Counted from the first letter of the stretch, positions 1 to 12,400 are shown. The stretch is DNA of 64,000 nucleotides from Aulostomus chinensis (GCA_037954235.1 JBBMOA010000017.1:24979027-25043026); one strand, 5' to 3'. The notes: a model not told the origin generated them from the letters alone. Program-made: numbers and translations.

Positions 1-522
1 AAACATAAATACTCATGAAAAAAAAAATGCTTTTTTTGGCCTTTAGGCGAATTTTTGGCATATCTACCATAATCACTTTTCATACGCACTTTTTCAGAGA
101 AATAAGCAAAAAAAAAAAAAAAATAGCCATGTAGTTTAGTTATTTAACCAATTCAAAGACACAGAAAACAACTGAAACAAAAATAGGAATCTTGAGCTCA
201 CAATTAAGCTCTCAAAGCCTCAGGTTTTTGAGGGAGACGTGCAGATTTGGCCTGAAGCTCATGGTGACTGGCGGCTGACGACTGCAAAACCATCCTGTGA
301 GATCCCCATCTTCTTTATTCAGCCGTGTGCTCAGTGACCCACAAACGCGTTGATTTGAGATAAAAATGTAGAAACAATAAACCTTCCGGTTCGGCAGTCA
401 TTCACAGTCGTGCAGGGCGGGACCAGCTGGCGCATTCGCTTGAATCAACTCGTTCACGCGCTCTCATGGTAGCAGGAGACGGGAGGCGGCTGTTGATTAC
501 GAAGCATGCGGCTGGATAAGGA
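1..522. other. single-copy non-coding sequence
   Basis: No gene is seen. The stretch opens with short A-rich runs, including a homopolymer A tract near 107-121, and then becomes mixed sequence. No splice-flanked open frame or RNA fold stands out. Confidence 0.5.
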
Positions 523-730
523 AGCTGTGGATTACGCTGGATTAAGTGCTTGAGTTTGTCAGTGGGTGTTTTGGGGCAGTTTTGCGTCAGCCTCTATCAG
601 CTTCAAGCTTCAAGCTCCATTTCTGCATTCTGGAGTCACAGAGAAGCAACGCAGGAGGGAAAAAATGTCTTTTTGAGCTCAAGACACCTTTGTTTGAGTT
701 TGGGATATTTTTGATGATGTATCGCTTTAA
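523..730 (+). repeat. dispersed repeat R1, copy 1
   Basis: First copy of an unassigned dispersed repeat found at least nine times in this window. It shares the 5' word GTGGATTAC, a TCAGCTTCAAGC block (often palindromic TTAGCTTCAAGCTAA in other copies), TTTCTGCATTCTGGAGTCAC, GCAGGAGGGAAAAA and GAGCTCAAGACACCT. It ends with a 3' GATGTATCGCTTTAA. No open frame is conserved between copies. The class (MITE or SINE) cannot be decided by eye. Confidence 0.65.
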
Positions 731-801
731 TTTTTTTTTATGGTGTTTTGGATTTTTAATTCTCTGCAACATCCCCATCACAATTGAACAGTAATTTGCA
801 G

Positions 802-918
802 GGAGTGAGGGATCTGAGCGAGGAGCTGCAGCTCCAGAGGGAAGACCTCAGGGAGCGTCTAATAGAGGCAGTGAGAGCTGTCAAGGGGAAAACGGTCACT
901 CTCTGTTCTGGAGAGTGA
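802..918 (+). CDS. candidate exon, charged coiled-coil-like (speculative)
   Basis: Directly after an AG acceptor (TTTGCAG ending at 801) an open frame reads G-V-R-D-L-S-E-E-L-Q-L-Q-R-E-D-L-R-E-R-L-I-E-A, a strongly helical heptad-like pattern. A good splice donor (GTGAGA) at 871 would end a 69-nt exon with phase 0 on both sides. If it is not spliced, the frame stops at 918. A second acceptor-like TTTTTCCCTGGCAG lies near 950 and would allow a short in-frame C-terminal tail before a stop. I do not recognise the protein, no matching neighbouring exon is evident, and the polypyrimidine tract at 801 is weak. It could be a terminal exon of a gene entering from the left, or chance. Confidence 0.25.
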   Translation, partial: GVRDLSEELQLQREDLRERLIEAVRAVKGKTVTLCSGE

Positions 919-920
919 CC
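894..920. other. 10-bp perfect inverted repeat (hairpin)
   Basis: GGTCACTCTC and GAGAGTGACC are exact reverse complements separated by 7 nt. It is short, and no flanking target duplication or T-run is seen. Confidence 0.5.
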
Positions 921-1059
921 ATCTTTTTTTTTTCCCTGGCAGCTTTTTCAGAGGAGCCTGGAGACATGATGGATGGAGGATGAGGAGGAGAGGCTTGACA
1001 GGCGGCTGGTCATGAGCACCGATAACCATCCAGAACGCCCTGCTGCTGCTGGTCATCGT

Positions 1060-3190
1060 GCTGTAAGAGGCTCCCCCAATCAGGGGTGAGCCACAGGGAA
1101 AATAAGCTCCCGCATCGAGTTAGTGCAGCTTTATTTCTGTCAGTATTTTTACTGTTAATCCAAAGTAAAATGCATAGTTACAGTATCTGAGGACGACTAC
1201 AAAAGCCGGACAGCAGTACAGTACACGCCCGCTGACTGATGCACAGCATGCTGGCTTCCCTGGCCAAGGCTGAATTATTACTTGAGTCAATAACACACAG
1301 CGCTGATGGCATCTATATATCTGGATTTGTGTGCAGGATCAAATAAACCAAACACCGGAGGATATTTCTTCCACGTGGAGGTGAATGTGTGCAGAGGGAA
1401 TAACAGATCTGGTGGGGTGATAAGGCCGCACCGACAGGAAAGCAGAGGGAGGCCTCTGACCTCTAAGTAGGTTTCCTCAAATAACGCTATAATACATCAG
1501 TTGTCACGTTAGCGGTGAAATAATATTGAGCCAGACAATGTTTCCCCTCTCTGGACTCACTCATCTCACACCTCCTGTGTGACTGTCTGCAGGTGATGTG
1601 CTGCCTGTGAGCATTCGACACCATCATGCAAAGAGCTCTTTGTGACCTGGAAAGTTTGCGACACGGAACTGCAGTTCAGTCTCCTGTTAAAGAGCTTCTT
1701 CCCCCCTAAAGTCTATCTTTTCCTTTCAAGCACTCACTAACAGGTGACCTCTGCTCACAAAGATGGTTTTCCCTCCTGTATTGCGTCTCCGTCCTGCATT
1801 AACGAGCTGCTACAGTTAGTTAGCTTCGCACAATGAACGCTAGTGGGTGGGGATTGTTAGGTTGAACGAGTTCTTTATTTTAAACATATTTAAAAAAGGC
1901 GAAAAAAACACAAAAATATGGAAATAAAACAAGAAGAAAAAGGCTGGATAGATGTTCCTGCATCACCCTGCGTCTCTCGAGACCACAACAGCTAAGTAAC
2001 CGAGATGATGGCAAATATCAGAAGCCTGATGAGTCGGTGAAAGACAATAAGAGAGGAGAGAAACACTGGAGGACTGCAAGACACAAGACTGTGGATGATT
2101 AAAGAAAAAAGAGTAAAATATATCCAGAGCAAGAGTGGCCGATTGTAAATGGCACAAGACAGAATGAAGGCATAATTAGGGAGCCAGAAAAGAGGCCAGC
2201 GCTGATTAATGAATCTGAACCAGAAGCATGAGCTTGGCTTCTCGTCAGCGTAGCCCGGACGGCGTGTGTCCACCGTGACCAGGACAGCTTCAAGATCAGG
2301 ACCTGGAAAGACAGACACATTAGACACACTTAGGTGTGAACATCCAGTTTTCCTTATGACAACGATTTCTGCATTTACAGAACTGGAAAACCCACTTTAA
2401 GTGCAACGTTTTAACAGGTTCACAAGCATCTAATTCCTGATTTGCAGTCCCACATCCAGCCTGTTTGCCTCGGAGCAGATGAGCACCCGTGTGTGTGTGT
2501 GAGGAGGAGGGAATACGTGTGTGAGCAGCAGGAGTGCTGAGGCTCAGGGTCACTGCAGGAATTAGCACCCCATTACTGGGCAAAGGTACACACTTTAGCA
2601 AGCTTTGATGCCTGAAACGGCTGTTTAAAGCGCTTTATTAATAAAAGGTGATACTCTGTGTTGGACAATTTATTTTGCTTTTCAACGACTTTGACATTTC
2701 ATTGACATTTTGTTGATGGTATTTTGAAAGGACAACAGTTCTGTACACACAGTGGAGGCCTGCAGGCAGACCCCTCTCGAGCGCTCCACACTTCTGGTGT
2801 AAGTGGAAAGGGTGACGGTGTAATTAATTATCGATCTCAAGGCTTTTTTTCCCACCAAAACCACACTTCTGTGTGTTGCGTTTGCTGTTTAACAGCGTGA
2901 GGTTCAGATACAAGTAAAGTACAAAGACACATTTATCTGTTTTCTTCTCGTGCGCTCAAGGAGTGGGATGGAAGTCAGAGCGTCTCCTCGTAGTGCCAAA
3001 GGTCAGTTGTTGTTTTCAACATTTTTGTTATTTTGCTGTTGGTTAAACCATTTTTATTTCAGATTTCATGATTTCAGAGACGTCCTCCCCCTGCAAACAC
3101 ATTGTTCACATCTCTAGTAGCCTGAGCTCGTTGGAATCCTCCTGTTGTAACGTTAAAAAGAATGAAGCGAGAAATTAAGTGTCAGTCATA
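1060..3190. other. single-copy non-coding sequence
   Basis: Mixed AT-leaning sequence. Open frames of 60-111 codons occur on the minus strand at 1.96-2.86 kb but show no domain, composition bias or splice context that would support coding. A short GT run sits near 2490. No RNA gene is seen. Confidence 0.5.
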
Positions 3191-3199
3191 AAATGCTGG

Positions 3200-3540
3200 T
3201 GTAAGGAGCAAGCGTGACGTCACTCGCCGGTGTGTTTTGCCAGGCTGTCAGTGACAGCCCGCCCTGGTACTGCCAGGCCCTCTGGAAGCGGCTCCCAAAT
3301 CTTCTTAAGTCCCGAACCCACCGAAACATTCTGCTCCCTGCTGTGTTCCCCTCCACTTCCACAGGTGGCGCTAGTGACCAGGCTAGCATTGCTAACTGCT
3401 ATCGCTCACCCCATCGGATGCGCTATGCGAGGCCCGGGCCTCTACCCTCAAAATCAGGACCAGATATTAGAACTAGACTGGAAATACAGGACCCTCGAGT
3501 TCTTATTTCACTGAACCTCATCCTGTTCTCTCTCTGAAAA
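3200..3540. other. GC-rich segment with overlapping open frames, unassigned
   Basis: Higher GC than its surroundings and open in two + frames (from 3214 and 3230) and one minus frame. The frames are mutually incompatible and none resembles a known family. An 8-bp palindrome GGCTGTCA/TGACAGCC lies at about 3243-3259. It may be an old transposon fragment, but this is not established. Confidence 0.3.
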
Positions 3541-3651
3541 TCGGAGTGTTTTCCTCAACAGCAAAATTTCAACAGCGTCCAAGTTATTTCACGTTGGAAC
3601 TCCAACCGCGTCACAGACATTTGAACCAGACTGAAACGATGTCCGACACAA

Positions 3652-3734
3652 TTCACATACGACACACACACACACACACTTCACATACGACACACACACA
3701 CACACACACTTCACATACGACACACACACACAGT
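3652..3734. repeat. minisatellite: TTCACATACGA plus (CA)n, about 3 units
   Basis: Three consecutive units, each a CACATACGA word followed by a CA run and CTT, with a period of roughly 34-36 bp. The coding-looking His/Thr runs translated here are repeat artefacts. Confidence 0.85.
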
Positions 3735-6700
3735 GTCCCTTCAGGTCGTACTTTATGGATACTGTGCTCGCGTGCAGCTGAACCACCACTTGCTGCTCGC
3801 GTTGATTCCTCAGGATCCTTAAGATTTGTTGGACTTTGCAGAAGCAACGGGACAAACCTTTTTGTCATACAAAAGTTTAATGAGAAGATGCTTCCACGCG
3901 GGGGCGGGGGGGGGGGGTGGCATTAGATGAAAAGGGTTGGTATCACAAAGAAGACATGCTGGAGCTCTGAGATATTTCTCTTCAGCAGTCACGTGGTGCA
4001 GGGAGGCCTGGAGTCATGGAGATTTGGCTGCTGGGGCCGTTCATGGCTCTCCATCAGAGATTATAGAGCTTTGGTACTGAAAGTTCATCCCAGTATTACA
4101 ATATTATAAGGGCCATAAATTCCTAAATAAAAAGAAAAACACTCAGCGACAATACTTTCACTTCGCACTCTGACACCTCGAGCCTCAACATAGATTCCGA
4201 CGTGTAGTGCGTGTGTGTGTGTGTGCGTGCGGTATCTCTGTGAGCGTTCTCACAAGAGTTCTCGAATCTTTCTCTCGCTCACCGTTAAAAGATCAACTTG
4301 AGCGGTGAGCGTACGAGTCTGGGATCTCTGGGATCCATCCATTCTTTGAAGAGGAATATTTTTGAAAGATTCTGAAGATTAAAAGCTTCCAGGCACACAA
4401 ATACACAAACTAGCATGCAGAATGTCGTACTAGAGTTCTGTTTAACTTTAACTTCTTAATTTCTACTTGAACTTCAATGTGCTGCATGTCTGCCGCGCAA
4501 GCTTGAATGACTGAACGTGCAGAAGATGGCGTATCGCTGGTGTTCAGGGGAGCCTGGTGTCTTCTTCAAGGTGGAAAGGTTTCGCTGAGCTGGGATGGGA
4601 GATGATTTGCAGAATGATTGTCAGCAAAAAGCTCAAAGTGTTTGCTGTGCACAAAAGATAAAAGTGACAGGATTATCGTTGCCGTCAGTGACGTAAACCT
4701 CCCTCCCTCCTGGTTCCTGCAATGGCTGCAGTTTGACATCACCGTCAGGCTCGGGAAGAGAAATCAGCCTGGCAAAGAGTGAGAAAATTGAGCTGTCGAC
4801 CATTTTAGCAGCGAGAAGGACCCGAGATGGTGACGGTGTCACGTCTCTCCTTCATCACAGGAGCTGAGTAGGTGACTCATCTGCTCCGTGGTCAATCCAT
4901 CAAGGTGCCGTCGTTCGGTATACTTCCAACAGTCACCTTGAACTGGACAAAGAAGTGAATTTCTGACAGGACCTCGAACAGGATTCACAGACGACACCTT
5001 CATCACGCTGGTGTTTTGATGTCCTTGGTACATCCAGGCAGGGACATGAGAATAAAAACCTTGTGCTGCTTCTGCGAGAGCAGCAACATGATGGTGGCAA
5101 ACGCTGTTAAAGCTGCTGCAAACAAGACTTTTAGCCCAACCCTGGCAGGCCAGAGCGCGGCTGTTGAGCGTTGTAGGCAGCAGCTCAGCGAGCAGAGAGG
5201 GCAGGCGTGTTAGCGTGGCGCTCAAGAACATTCCCACGAGTCGAGGGTCATCGTCGTCCTTAACAACGCCCCCTTTTGAGACACCATTTTGTTTTATGGG
5301 ATCAGAAGTATCCAGGTTCACAAATACAATGCAGCCATGATCCTTTGCTCGTTTCTTTCTTGCCACGAGATGAGATCAACTGAAGTTGAGGCCGTGGAGG
5401 AGAGGATGATCCACTCAAGTGGGGAACGAGTCCTCGCCACGAGGGGAGGGGTTGAGGGACTCGGAGTAGAACCGCGTGATCCTCGATTAGAAATGCTGAA
5501 CCTGCAATTAAATCTTTTATGCCTTTATTTTGTAATCATGGGATCTTCATATCCTCCTCTGAAACAAGGGCCTGGCCCGTCAGACTTGGCGTTCCCTCCT
5601 GCTCAGGTCAGTATGATGTCATATTTATTGTTTTAATGGAGGAAGAACAATCCATTGTAACATGAAGAGTCTCTCCAGAGGCTGTTGACTTTATTGTTCT
5701 CAGCACTGGATGTACAACGCCATGAACCAGCGGAGCAGAGAAACTCCTCATACGTGTTGATTGATTTTCCAAATTCCACTGAGAGAAAATGCTGAAGTGC
5801 TCAGCAGCTCCAATTAAGCGGCAACAGAAACTTGAAGCCTTAAACAGCTTCACCCTGACCACCAGGGAGAGCTGAGGCGATCACACACACCTGCACACAC
5901 CTGTCGAGAAAAACTGCACCTGGACGCCGCGGTGGAGGAACAAATTCTCACCTTTTCCTTCACTATCTAACACGGCCGCCCACCAACCAGTTGTTTGTTT
6001 CAGTCCATCGCCATGAAACGGACTTCTTGCCACCCGAAGGAAGAAAACACCAACCTGGTTCGTTAGGATTCCTGCTCTAACGGACCAGTTTTCAATGTGT
6101 TTATTAGCCAATGACATAATCAACCAACTCGGCTTTTTTTCCCTTCAATTCCTATTATTGTTTCCTGATATTTCCACCTCAGGTGCCCCTGTGGAAGAAA
6201 AGCTCACCCCCCCCTCCAATTAAAATAATTCAATTAATATATTACACGCATGCTTATTCCTAAGCAGCAGATAAAGTCTAGTTGTTCAACATGGAAATAC
6301 TCCTTAATAACTTTGGGTTTAATTTTGGCCACAGAGCATTTGCTAGCAGGCTGTGACAGAACAAAAGGGTTTAGTTAGTAAGTTGCATATTAATTAAATA
6401 CGGGGCTTTAATGACCTGATTACTTTGTCAGCGGCGTGCAGTCTGTCAGCCATCGTGGGCTTTTCTGAAACCGTCAGCTGCTCTTGTGTGCACATCTCTC
6501 AATGACATTTTTCAAGGGAAAAACGTGCAACGAGTCTCCTGCAGATAATAAATCATCCATGAGTGAAGCTTCAGCTGCGCACAATGCAGGTATCAGGACG
6601 GGGGCAGCAGCCAGTTCATGCATACCAATGCTGAGACACTCCAGGACGACTCCTCCAAGCAAACAAAGACATTTCCACCTGATATTTGAGGGAAAGACTT

Positions 6701-6950
6701 GTTCCAATACGTTCTGGGCGACTTTGAAAATGGAGAAATTCTGAAGGCTCGACGAGCAGCTCAGCTAGCAGCAGGTAGCAGCTACCAGCTGGGGTCAGGG
6801 GAGGGAAACTTGTGAACCGGATCAGATGTACCCAAGGATCCACGGAGGACGCTGAATTCATGGATCTGCTGCCAGACACCAGCTGGTGCTGTTCATGTTT
6901 TGGCTGATCCCAGTGTTGAGTTCACGGCTGATGGCGCCTGATGTGGCTGT
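3735..6950. other. single-copy non-coding sequence
   Basis: Contains a poly-G tract at about 3899-3917 and a GT run at about 4207-4226. The longest non-repetitive open frame of the window (5366 down to 4839, minus strand, 175 codons) lies here. Its translation begins with a lysine/arginine cluster, but no domain is recognisable and no supporting splice or promoter context is visible, so it is not called as a gene. No RNA gene is seen. Confidence 0.45.
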
Positions 6951-6954
6951 CGGG

Positions 6955-7095
6955 AGAAGCTAAGTTTACGTGGCTGGCTCTTTCTGCTTTCCTGTGTTAC
7001 AAAGAAGCGAAGCAGCAGGGAAAAAAACATCTTAATGAGCTCAAAACTCCTAATTGTAAATACCTGAAAGGAAAAATACACTTTTTAGGTGCTTT
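6955..7095 (+). repeat. dispersed repeat R1, copy 2
   Basis: Matches R1 through GTGGCTGGCTCTTTCTGC, ACAAAGAAG, a GCAGGGAAAAA-like block, GAGCTCAAAACTCCT, CCTGAAAGGAAAAATACAC and CTTTTTAGGTG. The palindromic 5' block is degraded. Confidence 0.65.
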
Positions 7096-8455
7096 CATTT
7101 GCAATTTTCCCCACAATCTCCTCTTTTAAAAAGTATTTTATCCACTACAGTCCCACATCACCCTGTCCATCCGTCTGATACTCCACTAAAATTGCAAAAA
7201 AGTGGGTTTCCCAGCAGCTGCCAACCCCCAGTGGAGTGTTTCGACTGGGAGCGTCGCTCTCCAGAGATCTGCTGCCCTTTTCCTCATTCTCACTCAGTCT
7301 GTCTCTCCGTCTTTTACTCGGCTGCCATTTTCTCATTGTGGATGGACCGAGGCGGAGCAAAGGTTACAAAACAGCCTACCTGGAGAATGGAAGGAGAACA
7401 ATCATCTGTGTGTGTGTGTGTGTGCGTGTGTGTGTTCTCCACAGAGACAAACCCATTAGAAATAGCTGCAACTGCACACACGCTTTGTGCTTCTCTGAGG
7501 ACTTGAATACATTCCCGGGCTAAACTGCTCACATCGCCCGCGACTCAACCTTCACCCGATTCTGACCCCAATTTTGAAACCAAGTCTGAAACCTCCCTCC
7601 CTTCACTTTGTAGGTCAAGAACTGTAAACTGCCTCAAAAAAACAAGAAAAAACCAAAACCCTCCTAAAATTCGGTCTCTCCAACGCTCAATCGTTCAGGT
7701 TTGTCCTCAAATAATCGCACAAGGACACACAAGGACTCACCCTCCACTTCTCAGGATAAGAAGAGAACTTTTGATCATATAAATGTTTCATTCTCAGTCT
7801 CATGTCCTTCTGTATTCACCCCCCCCCCCCCCTTTTTAAGGACCAGAATCAAACTCATGATTTTTCGAATTTGAAGGACAGAGGAGAAAATGACTTTCAT
7901 CACTCGGTTCATCGCAGGTGAGATTTTGTTCCCTAAAAGTTCAGGACTGACTGAAGACTAATCAAAGTTCCTTGAGTCCCGTGGAAGGCGCCAGACGTCC
8001 AGAGTGACAGAGGAAGGACTGATGTCACAGTATGCAGGGCGACTGAGAGGTACTTGCTAGTAAAAGTAAGTGCACACACACATCCCTGAACACACACAGG
8101 AGCTGTAATCCAAGGGGTTAATACCTCACCTGCAACTGTAATGAAGTGACTCGTACCACAGTCCGGCGGTGAATACTGGCGCCTGATTGGCTGCGGGGTG
8201 TCTAACAATCCCTGACCTTGTTTAGTCCAGGTATTAAGATGTGGTTTTTGTGATCAGACCACAAGTGGAGACACACAACCCAGTGTAGAGGACCTCAGAT
8301 CACCGAGGCAGTCTGGGATGCGTTTGACCACATCGGCGTTGTAAACACTGATGCGTCTCTGACAAGGACGGAACTGGAAAATACATCATCAATTCAGAGC
8401 GTGCTTTTTACTGGTGACGGCTCATTACAGCTGACCTGGAGAACTGGACAGAGGA

Positions 8456-8458
<3 letters not shown>
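7096..8458. other. single-copy non-coding sequence
   Basis: Contains a TG tract at about 7408-7434 and a poly-C tract near 7820. Open frames at 7.1-7.5 kb overlap one another on both strands and run through the TG tract, so they are treated as spurious. Confidence 0.5.

Positions 8459-8459
<1 letters not shown>

Positions 8460-8494
<35 letters not shown>
8460..8494. repeat. (TG)n microsatellite
   Basis: Uninterrupted TG run of about 17 units. Confidence 0.95.
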
Positions 8495-8495
<1 letters not shown>

Positions 8496-9348
8496 AGAGC
8501 ACAAGATGTCTCATCTCCATTTAGACAGAAGTTTCAGCCCAGAGAAAACTAGTGGATCATAACCGGGCCGTTGACCAGGGAGCCGCTCAGCTGACGGAGG
8601 GAAGTCACGAGCACTTGCAGCTGGCGTGCGTAAAGCCAGGCAGGGGGACTGCGTCTGGAGCGGCGGTGTGAGGTTAAAGAGCGCAGTGGAGGTGAGGATC
8701 TTCTCAGGTCACGAGAGGTCAGCCGCACGCATTCTAACCGCGGGTTTAATCAGTGACGTGTCACAAAAAGACATGTAAAACCAAGTGTTGGCTGAACCAC
8801 TGACACACCCAAGGAGTTCCAGTCAAACTGCCTCTTCTGAATGAGTGTGCTGGCTATGTGTAACCATAGCAACAGGGAAGCAGCTAAATCTGTTTACAAT
8901 CTAGTTGGACGGCTGGATGGACGCACACCTCCACCTGTTGAAGACTCTCCATGCTACGCTCGCGACTCCCCAGGAGAGAGAAGTCTACCATCCTCAAAGG
9001 GTTCTGACGCCACTCGACTCCTCCACTCGGTGGTCACCGCGGCCTCTGGCAGTCGAGGCACTTCAAACACACCGAACCCGCAGAGGGACTGGGATGCATT
9101 CATTCATTAGGGAACCATTACATATTCAAACGAGTGGATTAAACTATAAATTGACCTCTGCAGTCAGCCAGACTCTGGGTTCAGGGCTCAGGCTGCGTTC
9201 AGCGCGTGAGGAGGGAGGAAGTTGGATTAGGACTCCGTTAATTAATTTAGTCTAAACGACAAACCCACCATGCATGTAAAGCGAGAGAGTTACACAGAAT
9301 GGAGATTTACAGTATGACCCATCAGCTGTGGATTAACTGCTTTATACA
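8495..9348. other. single-copy non-coding sequence
   Basis: No gene, RNA or transposon signature is seen. Open frames at 8841-9255 are short and overlap in different frames. Confidence 0.45.
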
Positions 9349-9350
9349 CT

Positions 9351-9381
<31 letters not shown>

Positions 9382-9395
9382 ACACACACACACAC
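9349..9395. repeat. (CA)n microsatellite
   Basis: CA run interrupted once by CTCA. Confidence 0.95.
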
Positions 9396-9501
9396 GCAGA
9401 GTTCAAATAAATTTAAATTCGGGGTGAGGCCAATTGTGAATATTTAATAGTGTCATTTCTCTGAAACAGTCTCTGAGCCACTGAATGAATGACTCATAGC
9501 C

Positions 9502-9529
9502 GTGTGTGTGTGTGTGTGTGTGTGTGTGT
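9502..9529. repeat. (GT)n microsatellite
   Basis: Perfect GT run of about 14 units, 105 bp after the preceding CA tract. Confidence 0.95.
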
Positions 9530-10252
9530 CTTTGTACTTGCTCTATTCCTATTGAATAACTTGCACCATCCCTTCTCTGTGCGTCACTGAGTGAAGCTGG
9601 ATTCCTCCATCAGAACAACGCGCGGCCTTGTAATGTTTCACCTTTGATCAACAAGTCATTTGTTTCCCCACAGTGAAGACGTTTCATCATGGTGGTGACC
9701 ACAGACGTTCCCTCAGCTTCTCCCTGTTCAACCATCAACGTAACACCTACAGGCTTGGAAACTGGATCTTCACCAGCTCTGGTCCCAGTGGACTCCATCC
9801 ACTTCAGCTGTCTGAACCATCAGTCTGGCGCCGTTCAGAGCTACACACAGCATCTTTAGCTTTATTTAGTTCTAATTTCTTGTTATCGTGTCTCAGTCCC
9901 CTCCGAGGACAAAATGATGTCTCCATCAGCGCCGCGATGGGACGTGTCTCTTCTGTCTCTGCCTCGCGGTGCTCATCCTGTGGGGCCGCTGCCTGATACT
10001 CAACCACACAGACTGACGACTTCATCAGCAGACGTGCTTGATACCAGCCACAGAGCACTTCAGCACACACAGACACAGTCTATACAAGATCAGCTTCTAC
10101 GGGGGGGACACAGGGGGCACTGTTGATCCGTACAAGACCACCCAGCTGTGTGTGTGTGTGTAAATCTTCCTCTCTTCCTTCATGCCAAAAATTAATGAAT
10201 TAATTAATTCCATCCTCTCTACTGTTCTCTCTCCCTCACTCTCTCAGAGACA

Positions 10253-10254
<2 letters not shown>
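9530..10254. other. single-copy non-coding sequence
   Basis: Open frames of 60-107 codons overlap on both strands without a recognisable product. A TAATTAAT palindromic cluster lies at about 10196-10208. Confidence 0.45.

Positions 10255-10300
<46 letters not shown>
10255..10300. repeat. (CA)n microsatellite
   Basis: CA run ending in CTCACAAC. Confidence 0.95.
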
Positions 10301-10385
10301 ACGATTGCCTTGAAACTGTTAAGTATTGCCTAATTTTTGTTGTTTGTGACAGCAACCTACGAGCCTAGCACTTGCTGTGACTCTG

Positions 10386-10708
10386 CAAGTGCGTGAGTGT
10401 GCGAGTGTGTAAGCGCGTGAGTGTGCGAGTGTGTAAGCGCGTGAGTGTGCGAGTGTGTAAGCGTGAGTGTGTAAGCGTGTGAGTGTGTAAGCGTGAGTGT
10501 GCGAGTGTGTAAGCGCGTGAGTGTGCGAGTGTGTAAGCGCGTGAGTGTGCGAGTGTGTAAGCGTGAGTGTGTAAGCGTGTGAGTGTGTAAGCGTGTGAGT
10601 GTGCGAGTGTGTAAGCGTGAGTGTGTAAGCGTGAGTGTGTAAGCGTGAGTGTGTAAGCGTGTGAGTGTGTAAGCGTGTGAGTGTGCGAGTGTGTAAGTGT
10701 GAGTGTGC
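10386..10708. repeat. TG-rich minisatellite with GTGTAAGCG/GAGTGTGCG units
   Basis: About 320 bp built from permutations of GTGTAAGCG, TGAGTGTGCG and AGTGTGTAAGCGTGAG words, giving irregular higher-order periods of about 16-24 bp. It produces a 144-codon minus-strand frame of Thr/His/Leu/Ser repeats that I regard as an artefact. The alternating purine-pyrimidine composition favours Z-DNA, which is inferred from composition only. Confidence 0.9.
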
Positions 10709-10719
10709 TCTGCTTCCTG

Positions 10720-12360
10720 CGCCTCTGTGGGGGAGGCGACTGCTTTGACTCACCTGTTGTTGCTCAGACTCCTACAACATCTGGATATAAATAGTCGCCA
10801 TTCTGGCCCGCAGACGAGGATCCGGCTCCTCCTCTGCTGGAGGCCGGCCCTGTGTGGTCCTCTGCTCCATAAGCAAGTAATCCATGCTGTGATGGAAATG
10901 GGTTTTGTTTTTATTATTTTCATTAAAAGCAATGGCAAATCTTCCTTACAGCAAAACTCTGCTGCCAGCAGTTTGGCTTGTTTTCCACCCTAAGGACGGA
11001 GGCCTGATGCAGGGACCAATCAGGGATGCCTGACTCAGGGCAGCACCTCAGATGTACGTTTTGGAGCAGAAGTTTGAAGTAATGGTTAGAAAAACAACAG
11101 AAATCAGGTGAGGGCAAAATAAGCTTTTCACCTGCTGAAACAGTGAGTCAGTTGGGAGGCTGATAACGAGTTGGGACTGTCCCCGCGAGGATCCTACCTT
11201 TTACTGCTCCACTTGTAAAATATTCATGCATACTGTCTCCAGACGGAGCTGAGGTTTGGGCTGTGGGGCCGGCTCAGCCACTGCTGGGGAAGGAGGTGGG
11301 ATTTACTGGAGAAGAAAACATGTCTTTGAGCGTAAGAAAGTCCCGTCTCCGAGAAGCGAGGTGGTCAATTTTGGAGTTGAAATGGAAAAATGTAATGTGC
11401 TGCGAGATGAATCGCTACTGCCAGACACAGAGCAGTAACTTACAAATTACACCCACACATTCACAAAGACTTGGCTGGGGTTTGGGGGAACGTGTGCTTG
11501 AATTACACGAGAACACATGATTTCCCCCCCGAAAAACATAGAGGAGTGTAATCTTTCACCTCGGCTAAAGTGAGAAATACATCCTCTTTTTGTTTGTCTC
11601 TTGTCTCTCTCTCTCTTCCTCTTTCTTGTCAGAGGAAATTGTCTTTTTCAAGGCTTCCATTCAAACTGCTTTGCTGTTTGTACTGAATATATTATTTGGG
11701 TTTGAAAAGACTTTAAGAGCACACAGGAGCATCGTTATGAGCTGACAAACTCAAATTAGATTTCCTTCAAATTTCGCCTGAAATCTGGTTTCAAATGGGT
11801 TTCTTTGAATACTGCGTTTTCCCTTTCCTCCCAGCAATAAATCAGTGTGGCAGACTGAATTATGCCTCCACATACGAGGAGTTGATATTCCTCTTCTGTG
11901 CAATAATCCAACAATATTTCTGGGCATGAATACAGCTGCAAAACACTGGAAAGAGGCGGCTCTTCATCAGGAGATGAGGGGATTTCTGTGCAGAGAGGAG
12001 AGTTCTCCCAATGTTGGTTCTATCGTTCTATTTTAGGAGACGAGTTCTATCTGTGAGATACAGTGAGGCAGACGGAGCACTTAGTCAAAGCACTTAAGCT
12101 GCGACGCCCAAGTCCATTACAGCCTCTGAAATAGCAGACCCTCCGCTGGATGATGAAGCAACGCCGAGGACGATGAGTTCTCCTGCCGTGGTTTTCCTCA
12201 GAACAGCGGATCAGAGGTCAAACAGCCATCTGAGACGCGATCGATTCACTTTTGCATCGCGTCCAGCAACGGCTGAAGGACTGGACATGAGACGACTCAC
12301 TCAGGAAGCACAGCGGGCCGGGGCATGCAGCGGTGTCAGAAATGAGAGAAGATGTGGGGG
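10720..12360. other. single-copy non-coding sequence
   Basis: Mixed sequence. No domain is seen in any open frame (the longest is about 96 codons). A poly-C/CT-rich stretch lies at about 11524-11640. Confidence 0.45.
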
Positions 12361-12362
12361 CT

Positions 12363-12363
<1 letters not shown>

Positions 12364-12397
<34 letters not shown>
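12364..12397. repeat. (GT)n microsatellite
   Basis: Perfect GT run of about 17 units. Confidence 0.95.

Positions 12398-12400
<3 letters not shown>

Noticed and set aside
4839..5366. 175-codon minus-strand open frame, the longest outside tandem repeats
   Set aside because: No domain, signal or splice context, and composition like its surroundings. A frame this long is plausible by chance in 64 kb.
10319..10753. 144-codon His/Thr/Leu frame on the minus strand
   Set aside because: Translated TG-rich minisatellite.
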